A program made the translations under genes and the position numbers. Positions 23,032-32,787 of a stretch of 33,025 bases of DNA are shown piece after piece. The DNA comes from CAYNST01 sp964399955 (lineage in GTDB: Bacteria; Pseudomonadota; Gammaproteobacteria; Pseudomonadales; Cellvibrionaceae): assembly GCA_964399955.1 (NCBI GenBank), contig CAYNST010000028.1, forward strand, positions 1 through 33,025. Reading direction: 5' to 3'. Every line of letters begins with the position of its first letter. Positions within the stretch are counted from its first letter, which is position 1. Under the pieces are notes generated by a model. The model saw nothing but the letters and a program-made list of their open reading frames with translations, was not told the DNA's origin and ran no database searches.

Positions 23032-25614
23032 ATGAACACAAAAGCCGCTTCAGGCATAGTGACTCTGGCACTGGCAGTCAGCGTGGGTTTGACAGGTTGT
23101 GGTGGTGCCGCCGAGGATGACGTAACGCCTGGATCGTCCAGCAGTAGCTCGTCGTCCAGCAGNNNNNNNNNNNNNNNNNNNNNNNNNNNNNNNNNNNNNN
23201 NNNNNNNNNNNNNNNNNNNNNNNNNNNNNNNNNNNNNNNNNNNNNNNNNNNNNNNNNNNNNNAGCTCGTCGTCCAGCAGCAGCTCATCGTCCAGCGGTGC
23301 AGTCGGGTTGCTTGGCAACGCCGAGCGCGGTCAGACGCTCTATAACACTGCCAGCCTGGGTTGCCTTGGCTGTCACGGCGCCACCGGCGAAGGGCCGGTG
23401 GCTCCCATAGACGCGTCCAAGTTTGTGTTCGGCTCACGTGAACTGGAACAGCTGATTGCCGACACTATGCCCAGTCTGTCGCCTGAGGCGTGCGCGGATC
23501 AATGTGCAGCAGACATTGCAGCCTATATTCACACCTGGACTTTCACCACGCCGGTCCAAGCCTGCGAGTCAAATCTTACCTACGGTGCGCGCCAGCTCAA
23601 ACTGCTTACCCGTGAGGAGTATCAAAACACGCTAGAAGATTTGGTCGGCATAGACTTCGACGCGGCAGCAGGCATTCCCGCAGATGCCAATATCCACGGT
23701 TACAACAACAACATAGCCGCAGCTGTCACTCAGATCCATCAAGAATCGTATTTTGAGGCGGCCAAACAGGTTTCCGCTTGGGCGCGAGCCCGCGACTTCG
23801 CCGGTGTCGTCAGTTGCGACACCAGCAACGCGCAAAGCTGTGTTGATGATCTGACACAAAATTTCATCAAGCGCGCCTTCCGCCGTCCTTTGACCAAGGG
23901 TGAGGTTACGGCGTTTCGGGCACTTTTTGGTGACAGCTTCACCGGTGGTGATGTGGCTACCGGCATTGAGATGGCCGTGACTGCCGCTCTGGTTGCACCA
24001 GCATTTTTGTACCGTTCCGAGCAGGGAGTGCCGGTCTCCCTTGGAGAATTTGACGGCAGCCAGTACGAGTTTTCCGGCCCGCCGGAGACGCGCTTGGCAA
24101 GTGGCTTCACCGACAAGCGGCACTATACCAGCGGGACTGTGGCAGGCTCAGTTATCATCGGTGACACCACCAGTAGTCGCCAACAGGGCAAGCTGGGCCA
24201 GCACCTGGCCTTCACCGGCGAAGGTACCTTGTTGGAGTTTTCAGTTCGGGGTGTGTTACCCGCCGACGGCACCATTCCGGTGCTGAAGTTTGCCGTGGGC
24301 AGCTTGAGTGGCTCGACTCCCATTGACTGGGAAGAATTCAGAACCCTGTCACTGTATCTACCGGGCGTAAGCGGCCACAGGGAGTTTTCTTTTTTCGTAG
24401 ATCCGTCGCCGGCTCAAATTGAGCTGCACCAGATAAGACACGGGGCCGGTGTCCGCTCGGAGAACGCACCGGATGAAGACGCTTACGAATTGACACCCCA
24501 CGAAATTGCTACCTACCTGGCTTATACCTTCACAGGTTCCACACCTGATGATGTGTTGCTTGCGGCGGCTGCGGCGGACCAGCTAGCCACTGATGCACAA
24601 GTGGCCGCCCAGGTAGAGCGTCTGCTCAACACGCCCAGAGCCAAAAAACGATTGGGAAATTTTGCGGCTCAGTGGATGGGTACTGACCTGGCGCTGACCC
24701 AGCCCAAAGACCTCAACCTCTTTCCTGAAATCAATGACGACATTCGTCGCTCGATGGCCCAGGAGGTGCGGGAGCTATTTGTCCACGCCGCCCTGTCGGG
24801 CAGCAGTTTTGAAGAGTTTTTTGCCGGTGACGACGCATTTGTGGATTCCACTCTGGCGCAGTACTACGGGCTGAGCGGGACCGAGGCCACGGGTTTTGGC
24901 CCGGTATCGGGCGGCGGCGAGCGGGGCGGTATCCTGACCACGGGTGCCTTCCACCTGGCCTATGGCAACTTTGAAGAGACGTCCCCTATTGTTCGGGCCG
25001 CTCGGGTGCGTGAAAAGCTGCTGTGCCAGGAGATTCCGCCACCACCGGCAGGGATTGCCATTGACAGGGCTGCGGCAGAAGAACGCATAAGCGAAATCAT
25101 AGCCGACGGTGGCTCAGTTACTCAACGACATCGCACCGAGTTGCTGACCGAAGAACCTTATTGCGCCCAGTGCCATGAAAAAATCATCAATCCGCTCGGT
25201 TTTGGCATGGAAGATTTTGACACCATTGGCCGCTACCAGCTTTTGGATATCAACGATAACCCGGTTGATGCCAGTGGCGTGCTGCACGGCATTGAGTCTC
25301 TGGCGGATATCAACTCCACCAGCATGAGCTTTGGCGGCAGCAAAGACCTGGGCGCAGTCCTGGCCAAGAGTGACCGCGCCTACGAATGTTTTGTTGAAAA
25401 CGCATTTCGCTTCGCCACCGGTATGGGCACGCAGAAGATTGACAAGGACAACCCCGATATAGGCTCGCTGAATGCGCAGGAGGTTCAAGACTACACCTGT
25501 TCGGTACAAGGTATGACGGAAGCCATGATTCACTCGGGCTACGACGCCCGCGAGGTTTTCAAGTCGCTTGGCACCATGAAGCTGGTCCGCTTCAGAAAAG
25601 ACATGAACCGATAA
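23032..25614 (+). CDS. Exported DUF1592/DUF1588/DUF1585 cytochrome-type lipoprotein with polyserine linker
   Basis: A lipoprotein signal ends LTGC (Cys23). A polyserine linker, interrupted by the assembly gap, then leads to a cytochrome c domain with CLGCH at about residue 111. Next come a DUF1587/DUF1595-like region (LKLLTREEYQNTLEDLVGI, AFRRPLTKGEVTAFRALF), a beta-rich insert near residues 360-475 that may be carbohydrate-binding-like, DUF1592 (LTPHEIATYLAYTFTGS), and DUF1588 (GILTTGAFHLA…) with a second CAQCH near residue 711. A DUF1585-like end (CFVENAFRFATGMG) follows. The function is unknown; two c-haem sites suggest electron transfer in the periplasm. The DUF1552 gene follows after 33 bases. 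The true length cannot be known because of the gap. Confidence 0.88.
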   Translation: MNTKAASGIVTLALAVSVGLTGCGGAAEDDVTPGSSSSSSSSSXXXXXXXXXXXXXXXXXXXXXXXXXXXXXXXXXXSSSSSSSSSSSGAVGLLGNAERGQTLYNTASLGCLGCHGATGEGPVAPIDASKFVFGSRELEQLIADTMPSLSPEACADQCAADIAAYIHTWTFTTPVQACESNLTYGARQLKLLTREEYQNTLEDLVGIDFDAAAGIPADANIHGYNNNIAAAVTQIHQESYFEAAKQVSAWARARDFAGVVSCDTSNAQSCVDDLTQNFIKRAFRRPLTKGEVTAFRALFGDSFTGGDVATGIEMAVTAALVAPAFLYRSEQGVPVSLGEFDGSQYEFSGPPETRLASGFTDKRHYTSGTVAGSVIIGDTTSSRQQGKLGQHLAFTGEGTLLEFSVRGVLPADGTIPVLKFAVGSLSGSTPIDWEEFRTLSLYLPGVSGHREFSFFVDPSPAQIELHQIRHGAGVRSENAPDEDAYELTPHEIATYLAYTFTGSTPDDVLLAAAAADQLATDAQVAAQVERLLNTPRAKKRLGNFAAQWMGTDLALTQPKDLNLFPEINDDIRRSMAQEVRELFVHAALSGSSFEEFFAGDDAFVDSTLAQYYGLSGTEATGFGPVSGGGERGGILTTGAFHLAYGNFEETSPIVRAARVREKLLCQEIPPPPAGIAIDRAAAEERISEIIADGGSVTQRHRTELLTEEPYCAQCHEKIINPLGFGMEDFDTIGRYQLLDINDNPVDASGVLHGIESLADINSTSMSFGGSKDLGAVLAKSDRAYECFVENAFRFATGMGTQKIDKDNPDIGSLNAQEVQDYTCSVQGMTEAMIHSGYDAREVFKSLGTMKLVRFRKDMNR
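23163..23262. other. Assembly gap of exactly 100 N
   Basis: One hundred N bases lie inside the serine-codon repeat. The same unit, AGCTCGTCGTCCAGCAG, is present on both sides, so the assembler probably broke on the repeat. The number 100 is a common placeholder for a gap of unknown size; the linker length is therefore not determined. Confidence 0.95.
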
Positions 25615-25647
25615 CGGCGTGTGGCCAAAAGAGAGAGTGAGCAAAAC

Positions 25648-26943
25648 ATGAACAATAACCATCTTAAGCTTGGCAGCCGTCGCACATTTTTGAAGAACGT
25701 CAGCAAACTGGGGTTTTCTTCGGTTGTGTTGAACTCCGCGCTGGCCGGTTCTGGTCTTATGTGGGCGCGGGGCGCCATTGGCGCCGAGGGCGGTCTTGCC
25801 CCCAAGCGCCTGATCACCATTCATGTGACCAATGGCGCGCACCCGCGAACCTGGCACCCCGCCACCAAAGGCACCGATTTTGTTCTGCCGGCTGGTGCGG
25901 CGCCGTTTGAGGAGGTGCGATCGCAGTGTCTGTTTGTGGACGGTTTGACGGGAGAGGGCGGCCACGGTCCGCATCATCAATGTGTGACGAACAACAAAAA
26001 CGATTCCATCGATATTTTTGCCGGTAAAAAGATTGGTGCGGAGACGCCTTACCCCACGTTGCACCTGGCAGCGCTGAACCAGGGCGGCTTGTCGCGCATC
26101 AATCGCAACGGCGTACCCTTTGAGATCAATCCGCTGCGCACCTACGACCGTTTGTTCCCGACGGTCAATACCGGAGCCGACGGCAAGGACTGGGACACCA
26201 TACGCGCGCAGGGCATTCTGGGTATGAACCTGGAACTGATCAAGGATCTGCAGAGCAAGCTCAACCCCTTGCAACAGCAGCGTCTGGAGCAGCATATGGA
26301 CTCGGTGGCGGCGCTGCAAAAAAACATTCTGCAACGTGCGGCGGGTACTGGCAGCGCTGCCTGCAGCACACCTTTTTGGGGTGGCTCGGTTGCCGATACC
26401 ACACGCTTAGGCACGGATTCCATTGACCTGGCAACCACTGAGCAACGCGTTGACCTTTACATGGAGCTGATCGTGCTGGCCATGAAGTGCGATTTGACTC
26501 GCGTGGCGACCTTCAGTTTTGGCGACAGCGGCGCAGATATTTTGATTCCCGGTCTTACCAATAACGCCGACTGGCACGGCTGCCAGCACGGCTATCGCAA
26601 TGAAATTGACAACCCGATCGGCCGCGCCTGGTTTTCCAGCAAAATGGTGACTCTTATGAAGGCACTGGCGCAGGAACCCGACATGGACGGCCGCACCATG
26701 TTGGATAACACCCTATTATATTTGACCAGCGATATGGGCGACGGCTCCCCCCACAACAACGACCGTCATCCCATCGTCCTGGCCGGTGGACCCATCAGTG
26801 GCGGCAGAGCCGTGGATATGAACGGTCGCGCCTGGGATGGGCTGTTTGACACCATCATGGCGGGTATTGGCATTGAGCTGGACGCACCGGACTATCCCAA
26901 CTACGGCAACGGTGCCGGCGTCTACAGCGGCTGGCTTGCGTAG
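25648..26943 (+). CDS. Tat-exported DUF1552 family protein
   Basis: The product has 431 residues from the ATG at 25648. The N-terminus has a twin-arginine motif SRRTFLK (residues 10-16) and a hydrophobic stretch ending near GAIGAE, so it is exported folded. DUF1552 features follow: RLITIHVTNGAHPRTWHP, LFVDGLTGEGGHGPHHQ, an ILGMNLELIKDLQ segment near residue 195, and a C-terminal LYLTSDMGDGSPHNNDRHPIVLAGG. The His/Asp-rich blocks suggest metal binding, as in the related sulfatase/DUF1501 proteins. A GTG at 25621 would add 9 residues. It pairs with the DUF1592 gene, a combination seen in many bacteria, with unknown function. Confidence 0.9.
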   Translation: MNNNHLKLGSRRTFLKNVSKLGFSSVVLNSALAGSGLMWARGAIGAEGGLAPKRLITIHVTNGAHPRTWHPATKGTDFVLPAGAAPFEEVRSQCLFVDGLTGEGGHGPHHQCVTNNKNDSIDIFAGKKIGAETPYPTLHLAALNQGGLSRINRNGVPFEINPLRTYDRLFPTVNTGADGKDWDTIRAQGILGMNLELIKDLQSKLNPLQQQRLEQHMDSVAALQKNILQRAAGTGSAACSTPFWGGSVADTTRLGTDSIDLATTEQRVDLYMELIVLAMKCDLTRVATFSFGDSGADILIPGLTNNADWHGCQHGYRNEIDNPIGRAWFSSKMVTLMKALAQEPDMDGRTMLDNTLLYLTSDMGDGSPHNNDRHPIVLAGGPISGGRAVDMNGRAWDGLFDTIMAGIGIELDAPDYPNYGNGAGVYSGWLA

Positions 26944-26954
26944 GTTTGGTCGGC

Positions 26955-26976
26955 GCGGCGCAACGGATGGCGCCGC
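26955..26976. terminator. GC-rich hairpin after the DUF1552 gene
   Basis: GCGGCGC (26955-26961) and GCGCCGC (26970-26976) form a perfect 7-bp stem with an 8-base loop, 11 bases after the stop codon. There is no T tract, so it is at best a weak or Rho-assisted terminator. The remaining 220 bases before the uvrA-like gene hold nothing else I can name. Confidence 0.35.
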
Positions 26977-27198
26977 CGCGTGGCAATAGAAACGATCTCC
27001 GTACCCGGTTGCTCTCTGCTGCTATCGTCCTTTGCTTTCCACCGCCAGGCTTCCGTTAACCTTTTCCCTTTGCCCCTTCAACACTGCCCATCACCTTGAC
27101 CCTCTTTCTGAAATCTAAGTAAATCGACGCCAGGCGCCAGCCCGGCCCGTATAGACTGCCTCAACTGCTGTCTGCTTGAAACTCGGATTATTTACCCT

Positions 27199-30100
27199 AT
27201 GACCCACGAAGCCATCATCATTCGCGGCGCACGCCAAAATAACCTCAAAAACCTGAACCTGGACATCCCTTTGGGTGAGCTGGTGGTGGTGACGGGGGTG
27301 AGTGGTTCGGGTAAATCCACCCTGGCGTTTGACACCATCTACGCCGAGGGACAACGCCGCTACGTCGAAACCTTCTCGGCTTATGCTCGCCAGTTTTTGG
27401 ACCGTATGGATAAACCCGCAGTGGACTCCATAGAGGGTATTCCGCCGGCCATTGCCATAGAGCAAAACAACACGGTGCGCACCTCGCGCTCCACCGTCGG
27501 CACCATGACCGAGCTCAACGACTACCTGAAGTTACTGTTTGCCCGGCTGGCGCGGCTGTTTTGCCAGGGCTGCGGCGGGGAAGTGGTGCGTGATACCCCG
27601 CAGAGTGTGGTGGAGGCGCTCTACCGTGACTGGCCATCCGCGCAACGCCTGATGGTGTGTATGCCGATCAAGGTTCCCGAAAGCCTCAGTGACGACCAGG
27701 TACTGCAGTTGCTCAATCAACAGGGTTATGCGCGCATGCACAATCGGGCTGGCGGCCGGGTAGAGGTGGTACAGGACCGTCTCAAACTCACCGCTGACAA
27801 TCGCAGTCGCCTGACCGAGGCGGTGGAAGTGGCGCTGCGCTTCGGCAAGGGGCATTTGCTGGTGTATCCCCTGGATGAGACCGCCGAGGCAGGCACGCCA
27901 CGGCGCTTTTCCAGTCATCACCACTGCCCGGCCTGCGACATCAGCTATGCGGAGCCAAGCCCCAGCCAGTTCTCCTTTAACTCGCCCATCGGCGCCTGCG
28001 AGAGCTGTCGCGGCTTTGGCCGCATTATTGGTGTTGACTACGCTTTGGTCATCCCGGACGAAGGCAAATCCCTGCAAGGCGGGGCTATCAAACCCATACA
28101 GACGCCGAGCTTCAGCGATGTGCAGGCAGAGTTGCTAGAGTACGCCCAGCAACGGGGCATACCCATAGATGTGCCATGGTCGTCCTTGAATAAAAAGCAG
28201 CGCCATTGGGTACTGGAGGGGGAAGGCCATTGGGACGAGGGCGTCTGGTACGGCGTGCGGCGTTTTTTTGACTGGCTGGAAAGCAAGGTCTACAAGATGC
28301 ACATTCGCATGTTGTTGTCCAAGTATCGCGCCTACACGCCCTGCCAAGCCTGCGGTGGCGCGCGGCTGAAACCGTCTTCCCTCTGGTGGCGGATAGGCTC
28401 CCATGACGCAGCTGAGCAGGCATTGAACGGGCGCAGCCGATTCATGCCGGTGGACGCGTCTTTGCCGGAGCCGCGCTTCCGGCAGCTGCCGGGCCTGAAC
28501 ATTCACGACATGATGCGCCTGCCGTTGACGCGCTGCGCGCAATTTATTCAGCAGCTGGCAGAGGGCGGCGACGGGCTGCCGGCGGACGATGCAGCCGAGT
28601 TGCTGCTGGGCGAGATACGCGCCAGGCTCGGCTATCTGTGTGAAGTGGGGCTGGATTACCTGACCCTGGACCGGCAATCCCGGACTTTGAGTGGGGGAGA
28701 GGTGCAACGTATCAACCTCACCACCGCTTTGGGTACTTCACTGGTCAATACCCTGTTTGTACTGGATGAACCCAGTACCGGGCTGCACCCGCGGGACATC
28801 CAGCGCCTGGTCAAGGTGCTGCAGCGCCTGCGCGACGCCGGCAACTCCCTTCTGGTGGTGGAGCACGACCCGCAGGTGATCCTGGCCGCAGACCGCATAC
28901 TGGATATTGGGCCAGGACCGGGACGTCTAGGGGGTGAAATACAATTTTTTGGCACGCCCAAGGCGCTGTTGAAACGCAGTGACATTCTCACGGCCCGCTA
29001 TCTCAGCGGCCGGGAACAGGTGGGCGCATCCCGCTTGGGTGTTGCCGAGGTCTCGCCCGGATATCTCACAGCGTCAACAACTGAGGATGCTGTCATCCGG
29101 ATATGTGGCGCCCGTGCGCACAATCTTAAAAATATCGATGTAACAATTCCCCTTAAGCGCCTGGTGTGCTTGACCGGGGTCAGCGGGTCGGGCAAGTCCA
29201 CCTTGATGCGGCAAGTACTCTACCCGGCGCTGCAGAAACACCTGGGTGAACAAACCGAGGCACCCGGGGCCCATGATCGCCTGGAAGGTTTAGCGCATAT
29301 TGACCGGGTAGTGATGGTGGACCAAAGTCCCATCGGCAAGACCACTCGCTCCACACCCGCAACCTATGTGGGTGCCTTTGATGCCATACGCAAGTTGTTC
29401 GTGGCCACACCCCAGGCTCAAGAGCGCGGCTATACGGCGGGCACCTTCAGCTTCAACTCCGGCAACGGCCGCTGTCCTACCTGTCAGGGCAACGGCTTTG
29501 AGCATGTGGAAATGCAGTTTCTCAGCGACGTCTATTTGCGCTGCCCGGACTGTGACGGCAAGCGCTTCCGCAGTGAAATACTGGAAGTGAAACTGCTGCA
29601 CCACACTGGCGATGATGGCACGCACCGGGCCATCTCGATTGCCGACGCGCTGGAGATGACCATTGCCGAAGCACTGGCGTTTTTCAGTGACAGGGCCGAG
29701 GTGCAGCGCACTCTGAAACCCCTGGCCGATGTTGGCCTGGACTACGTGCAGCTGGGGCAGGCGGTGCCCACCTTGAGCGGCGGCGAGGCGCAACGGCTGA
29801 AACTGGCAGGGCATTTGGCGGCAACCCGGGCCAAAGCCAAAGAACACATACTGTTTCTGTTTGACGAACCCACCACCGGTTTGCATTTTGCCGATATCAA
29901 TACCTTGATGGGCGCCTTCCGCCAACTGCTTGCGGCGGGTCACTCTGTGTTGGTAATTGAGCACAACCTGGATGTAATCGGCGCTGCCGATTGGCTGATC
30001 GACCTGGGGCCGGAGGGCGGTGATGCCGGCGGACAACTGTTGGTGGAGGGCCCTCCGGGGCAAGTGATGAGCCAGCACGACGGTCACACCGCCCGCGCGC

Positions 30101-32787
30101 TGCGCGACTACCAGAAGGCCTTGAGCGGGGGCAGCATCCTGCCCGCTGCCGATCGTAAACCGCGAGTTAAAACCCGGCGGGTCATCAGTGTGCACAAGGC
30201 GCGCGAGCACAACCTGAAAAATATTGATGTAACCATCCCGCGGGACAAGCTCACGGTTATTTCGGGAGTAAGTGGCAGCGGCAAAAGCACGCTGGCCTTT
30301 GACCTGATATTTGGCGAAGGTCAGCGCCGCTACCTGGAATCACTCAATGCCTACGCACGGCAGTTCGTGCAGCCGGCGGCGCGCCCGGATGTGGACGCCA
30401 TTTACGGCATACCTCCGGCGGTCGCCATAGAGCAGCGCACCAGCCGCGGGGGCCGCAAAAGTACGGTCGCCACCCTCACCGAGATCTACCACTACCTGCG
30501 CCTGCTCTACGTCAAGTTGGGCACTCAGCATTGTCCCAGTTGCCAGGTACCCATTCAACCGCAGACTCCGGAGGTCATAGTCGACCGGGTGCAGAAGGAC
30601 TTCCGCGGGCGCGAACTCACCCTGCTGGCGCCCATGGTGGTGGCACGCAAGGGCATCTACCGGGAGCTGGCACAATGGGCGGCGGAGCGCGGTTACACGC
30701 AGCTGCGCGTAGACGGTGTATACCTGCCAACCAACCCCTGGCCCGCGCTGGACCGCTACAAGGAACACAGCATCGAACTGCCTTTGCTGACCTTGAAGGT
30801 GGCGCCGCAAAATGAGCGTCAGCTGGCGCAGGGCCTGGCGCAAGCGCTGAGCCTGGGCAACGGTGTGGTGATTGTCGCACCGACGGGGACGAGCCGAGGC
30901 AAGAAGGCCCCTGTAGAGCGGTTGTTTTCCACTCAACGTGCCTGCCCCAGCTGCGGCTGTGGCTTTGATGAGCTGGATCCGCGCTTGTTTTCCTACAATT
31001 CCAAACACGGCTGGTGCGGCAGCTGTTACGGCACAGGCGCGGTCATTGCCGGTTTTGATGCCGAGCAGACCGGAGAAGAAAGCAGTTGGCAGCCCGAGGC
31101 GGGGCAGGAAGGGGCATTGCGCACCTGCCCCGCCTGTGAGGGGCAGCGTCTTAACCCGACGGCCCTGGCGGTGCGGTTTCGTGACCGCTCCATTGCCGAG
31201 CTTGCCGCCTTGCCGGTGGATGCGGCAGAGCAATGGTTTGGCAAGCTCAACCTGAAGGCGAAGGAGCAGGCCATTGCCCGGGATCTGCTGGCGGAGATGC
31301 ACAGTCGCTTACAGTTCCTGCAGAAAGTAGGGCTCAACTATCTGAGCCTGGACCGCGCGGCCCCAACGCTCAGCGGCGGCGAGGCCCAGCGCATTCGCCT
31401 GGCGGCGCAACTGGGCTCCAGTCTGCAGGGAGTGTGTTATGTGCTGGACGAACCCACCATTGGCCTGCACACCCGCGACAACCGCAAACTGATTGAAACC
31501 CTGCGCGAGCTGCAGCAGCAGGGCAATACGGTGGTCGTGGTCGAGCACGACGAAGACACCCTGCGCGAGGCAGACCACTTGATCGACATGGGCCCCCAGG
31601 CTGGTGTCAATGGCGGTGAAGTGGTTGCCTGCGGCAGTCTGAAGCAAGTCATGCGCAACAAAAACTCCTTGACCGGGCAGATGCTGTCCAAGCCCTTGCG
31701 TCACCCCCTGCCGGGCCTGCGCAACCTTGAAATGCGCGCCCTTTGGCCGGAGCAACAGCTTGGTATTGAAGGCGCAGCGCAAAACAACCTGGCCTGTGTC
31801 AACGTGAAGGTTCCCCTGCGCCAACTGGTCGCCATTACCGGCGTCAGCGGCAGCGGCAAAAGCACTTTGGTGCGCGGCGTGCTCTACCCCAACCTGAAAA
31901 CCGCCATCGCCAACAAGCGCAAGCGGAAACACAGCTGGCAGGGGGCCGGCAGCATCAGCGGCTGGGAAGACATAGACCGCATCCTTGAAGTGGATCAGAC
32001 CCCCATTGGCAAAACGCCGCGCTCCTGCCCGGCAACCTATATTGGCATTTGGGACACCATCCGCAAGCTGTTCGCCGGTACGGTGGATGCGCGCCTGCGC
32101 GGCTACACGCCGGCGCGTTTTTCATTCAATGCCGGCGACGGCCGCTGCGAAGCCTGCGGAGGCCAGGGCATGCAGAAGATCGAGATGAGTTTTCTGCCCG
32201 ATGTGCGCGTGCCCTGCGAGGTATGCCACGGCTGGCGCTTCAATGATGAAACCTTGAGCGTGCGTTACAAGGGCCAGCACATAGGCGATGTGCTGGCCAT
32301 GAATATAGATGATGCGGCTGCGTTTTTTGAACCCGTGACCAGCGTGCACCACGCCCTGTGCCTGCTGCAGGATGTGGGCCTGGGATACCTCACGCTGGGC
32401 CAGCAAAGCCCAACCTTGAGTGGTGGTGAAGCCCAGCGTATCAAACTGGTGGCGGAGCTTGCCAAGGCCCGCATGACTCCGGAAGACGCCCGTGGACGCA
32501 GCTCCCAACACAATTTGTATGTGTTGGATGAACCCACCGTGGGGCTGCACATGGCGGATGTTGAGAGGCTGCTGCGGGTGTTGCACCGCTTGGTTGACGC
32601 CGGTAACTCCGTATTGGTGATCGAGCATAATCTGGATGTGGTGGCCGAAGCCGACTGGATCATCGATATGGGACCGGAGGGCGGGCAGGGAGGCGGTAGA
32701 GTGATTGCTCAGGGGACCCCGGCGGCGGTAGTCAAAGTGAAGTCATCGGTCACCGGCCAGTACCTGGCCGAGTTGATTAAGCGCTAG
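27199..32787 (+). CDS. uvrA: Tandem double UvrA (excinuclease ABC subunit A, 1862 residues)
   Basis: UvrA finds DNA lesions for nucleotide excision repair and is normally about 940 residues. This protein is two UvrA units in one chain: residues about 1-975 and 993-1862, joined by a short basic linker. It has four Walker A motifs GVSGSGKST (starting about 33, 660, 1022 and 1548) and four signatures LSGGE (about 497, 859, 1391 and 1740). CxxC zinc modules occur in both halves (for example CPAC/CESC, CPTC/CPDC; CPSC/CGSC, CEAC/CEVC). All four ATP sites look intact. The halves are diverged, so this is not an assembly duplication. The double form is known from Chlamydia and some other bacteria. 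It has no obvious LexA box upstream. It could be a UvrA2-like protein beside a normal UvrA elsewhere. Confidence 0.96.
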   Translation: MTHEAIIIRGARQNNLKNLNLDIPLGELVVVTGVSGSGKSTLAFDTIYAEGQRRYVETFSAYARQFLDRMDKPAVDSIEGIPPAIAIEQNNTVRTSRSTVGTMTELNDYLKLLFARLARLFCQGCGGEVVRDTPQSVVEALYRDWPSAQRLMVCMPIKVPESLSDDQVLQLLNQQGYARMHNRAGGRVEVVQDRLKLTADNRSRLTEAVEVALRFGKGHLLVYPLDETAEAGTPRRFSSHHHCPACDISYAEPSPSQFSFNSPIGACESCRGFGRIIGVDYALVIPDEGKSLQGGAIKPIQTPSFSDVQAELLEYAQQRGIPIDVPWSSLNKKQRHWVLEGEGHWDEGVWYGVRRFFDWLESKVYKMHIRMLLSKYRAYTPCQACGGARLKPSSLWWRIGSHDAAEQALNGRSRFMPVDASLPEPRFRQLPGLNIHDMMRLPLTRCAQFIQQLAEGGDGLPADDAAELLLGEIRARLGYLCEVGLDYLTLDRQSRTLSGGEVQRINLTTALGTSLVNTLFVLDEPSTGLHPRDIQRLVKVLQRLRDAGNSLLVVEHDPQVILAADRILDIGPGPGRLGGEIQFFGTPKALLKRSDILTARYLSGREQVGASRLGVAEVSPGYLTASTTEDAVIRICGARAHNLKNIDVTIPLKRLVCLTGVSGSGKSTLMRQVLYPALQKHLGEQTEAPGAHDRLEGLAHIDRVVMVDQSPIGKTTRSTPATYVGAFDAIRKLFVATPQAQERGYTAGTFSFNSGNGRCPTCQGNGFEHVEMQFLSDVYLRCPDCDGKRFRSEILEVKLLHHTGDDGTHRAISIADALEMTIAEALAFFSDRAEVQRTLKPLADVGLDYVQLGQAVPTLSGGEAQRLKLAGHLAATRAKAKEHILFLFDEPTTGLHFADINTLMGAFRQLLAAGHSVLVIEHNLDVIGAADWLIDLGPEGGDAGGQLLVEGPPGQVMSQHDGHTARALRDYQKALSGGSILPAADRKPRVKTRRVISVHKAREHNLKNIDVTIPRDKLTVISGVSGSGKSTLAFDLIFGEGQRRYLESLNAYARQFVQPAARPDVDAIYGIPPAVAIEQRTSRGGRKSTVATLTEIYHYLRLLYVKLGTQHCPSCQVPIQPQTPEVIVDRVQKDFRGRELTLLAPMVVARKGIYRELAQWAAERGYTQLRVDGVYLPTNPWPALDRYKEHSIELPLLTLKVAPQNERQLAQGLAQALSLGNGVVIVAPTGTSRGKKAPVERLFSTQRACPSCGCGFDELDPRLFSYNSKHGWCGSCYGTGAVIAGFDAEQTGEESSWQPEAGQEGALRTCPACEGQRLNPTALAVRFRDRSIAELAALPVDAAEQWFGKLNLKAKEQAIARDLLAEMHSRLQFLQKVGLNYLSLDRAAPTLSGGEAQRIRLAAQLGSSLQGVCYVLDEPTIGLHTRDNRKLIETLRELQQQGNTVVVVEHDEDTLREADHLIDMGPQAGVNGGEVVACGSLKQVMRNKNSLTGQMLSKPLRHPLPGLRNLEMRALWPEQQLGIEGAAQNNLACVNVKVPLRQLVAITGVSGSGKSTLVRGVLYPNLKTAIANKRKRKHSWQGAGSISGWEDIDRILEVDQTPIGKTPRSCPATYIGIWDTIRKLFAGTVDARLRGYTPARFSFNAGDGRCEACGGQGMQKIEMSFLPDVRVPCEVCHGWRFNDETLSVRYKGQHIGDVLAMNIDDAAAFFEPVTSVHHALCLLQDVGLGYLTLGQQSPTLSGGEAQRIKLVAELAKARMTPEDARGRSSQHNLYVLDEPTVGLHMADVERLLRVLHRLVDAGNSVLVIEHNLDVVAEADWIIDMGPEGGQGGGRVIAQGTPAAVVKVKSSVTGQYLAELIKR

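Noticed and set aside
27290..32663. Long minus-strand ORFs under the double UvrA gene, up to 320 residues
   Set aside because: They are shadows of a GC-rich coding gene with clear homology on the plus strand; none shows a family motif or ribosome binding site.
27199..32787. Double UvrA as an assembly duplication
   Set aside because: The two halves differ in most residues and in domain lengths, so it is an old duplication and not repeated reads.
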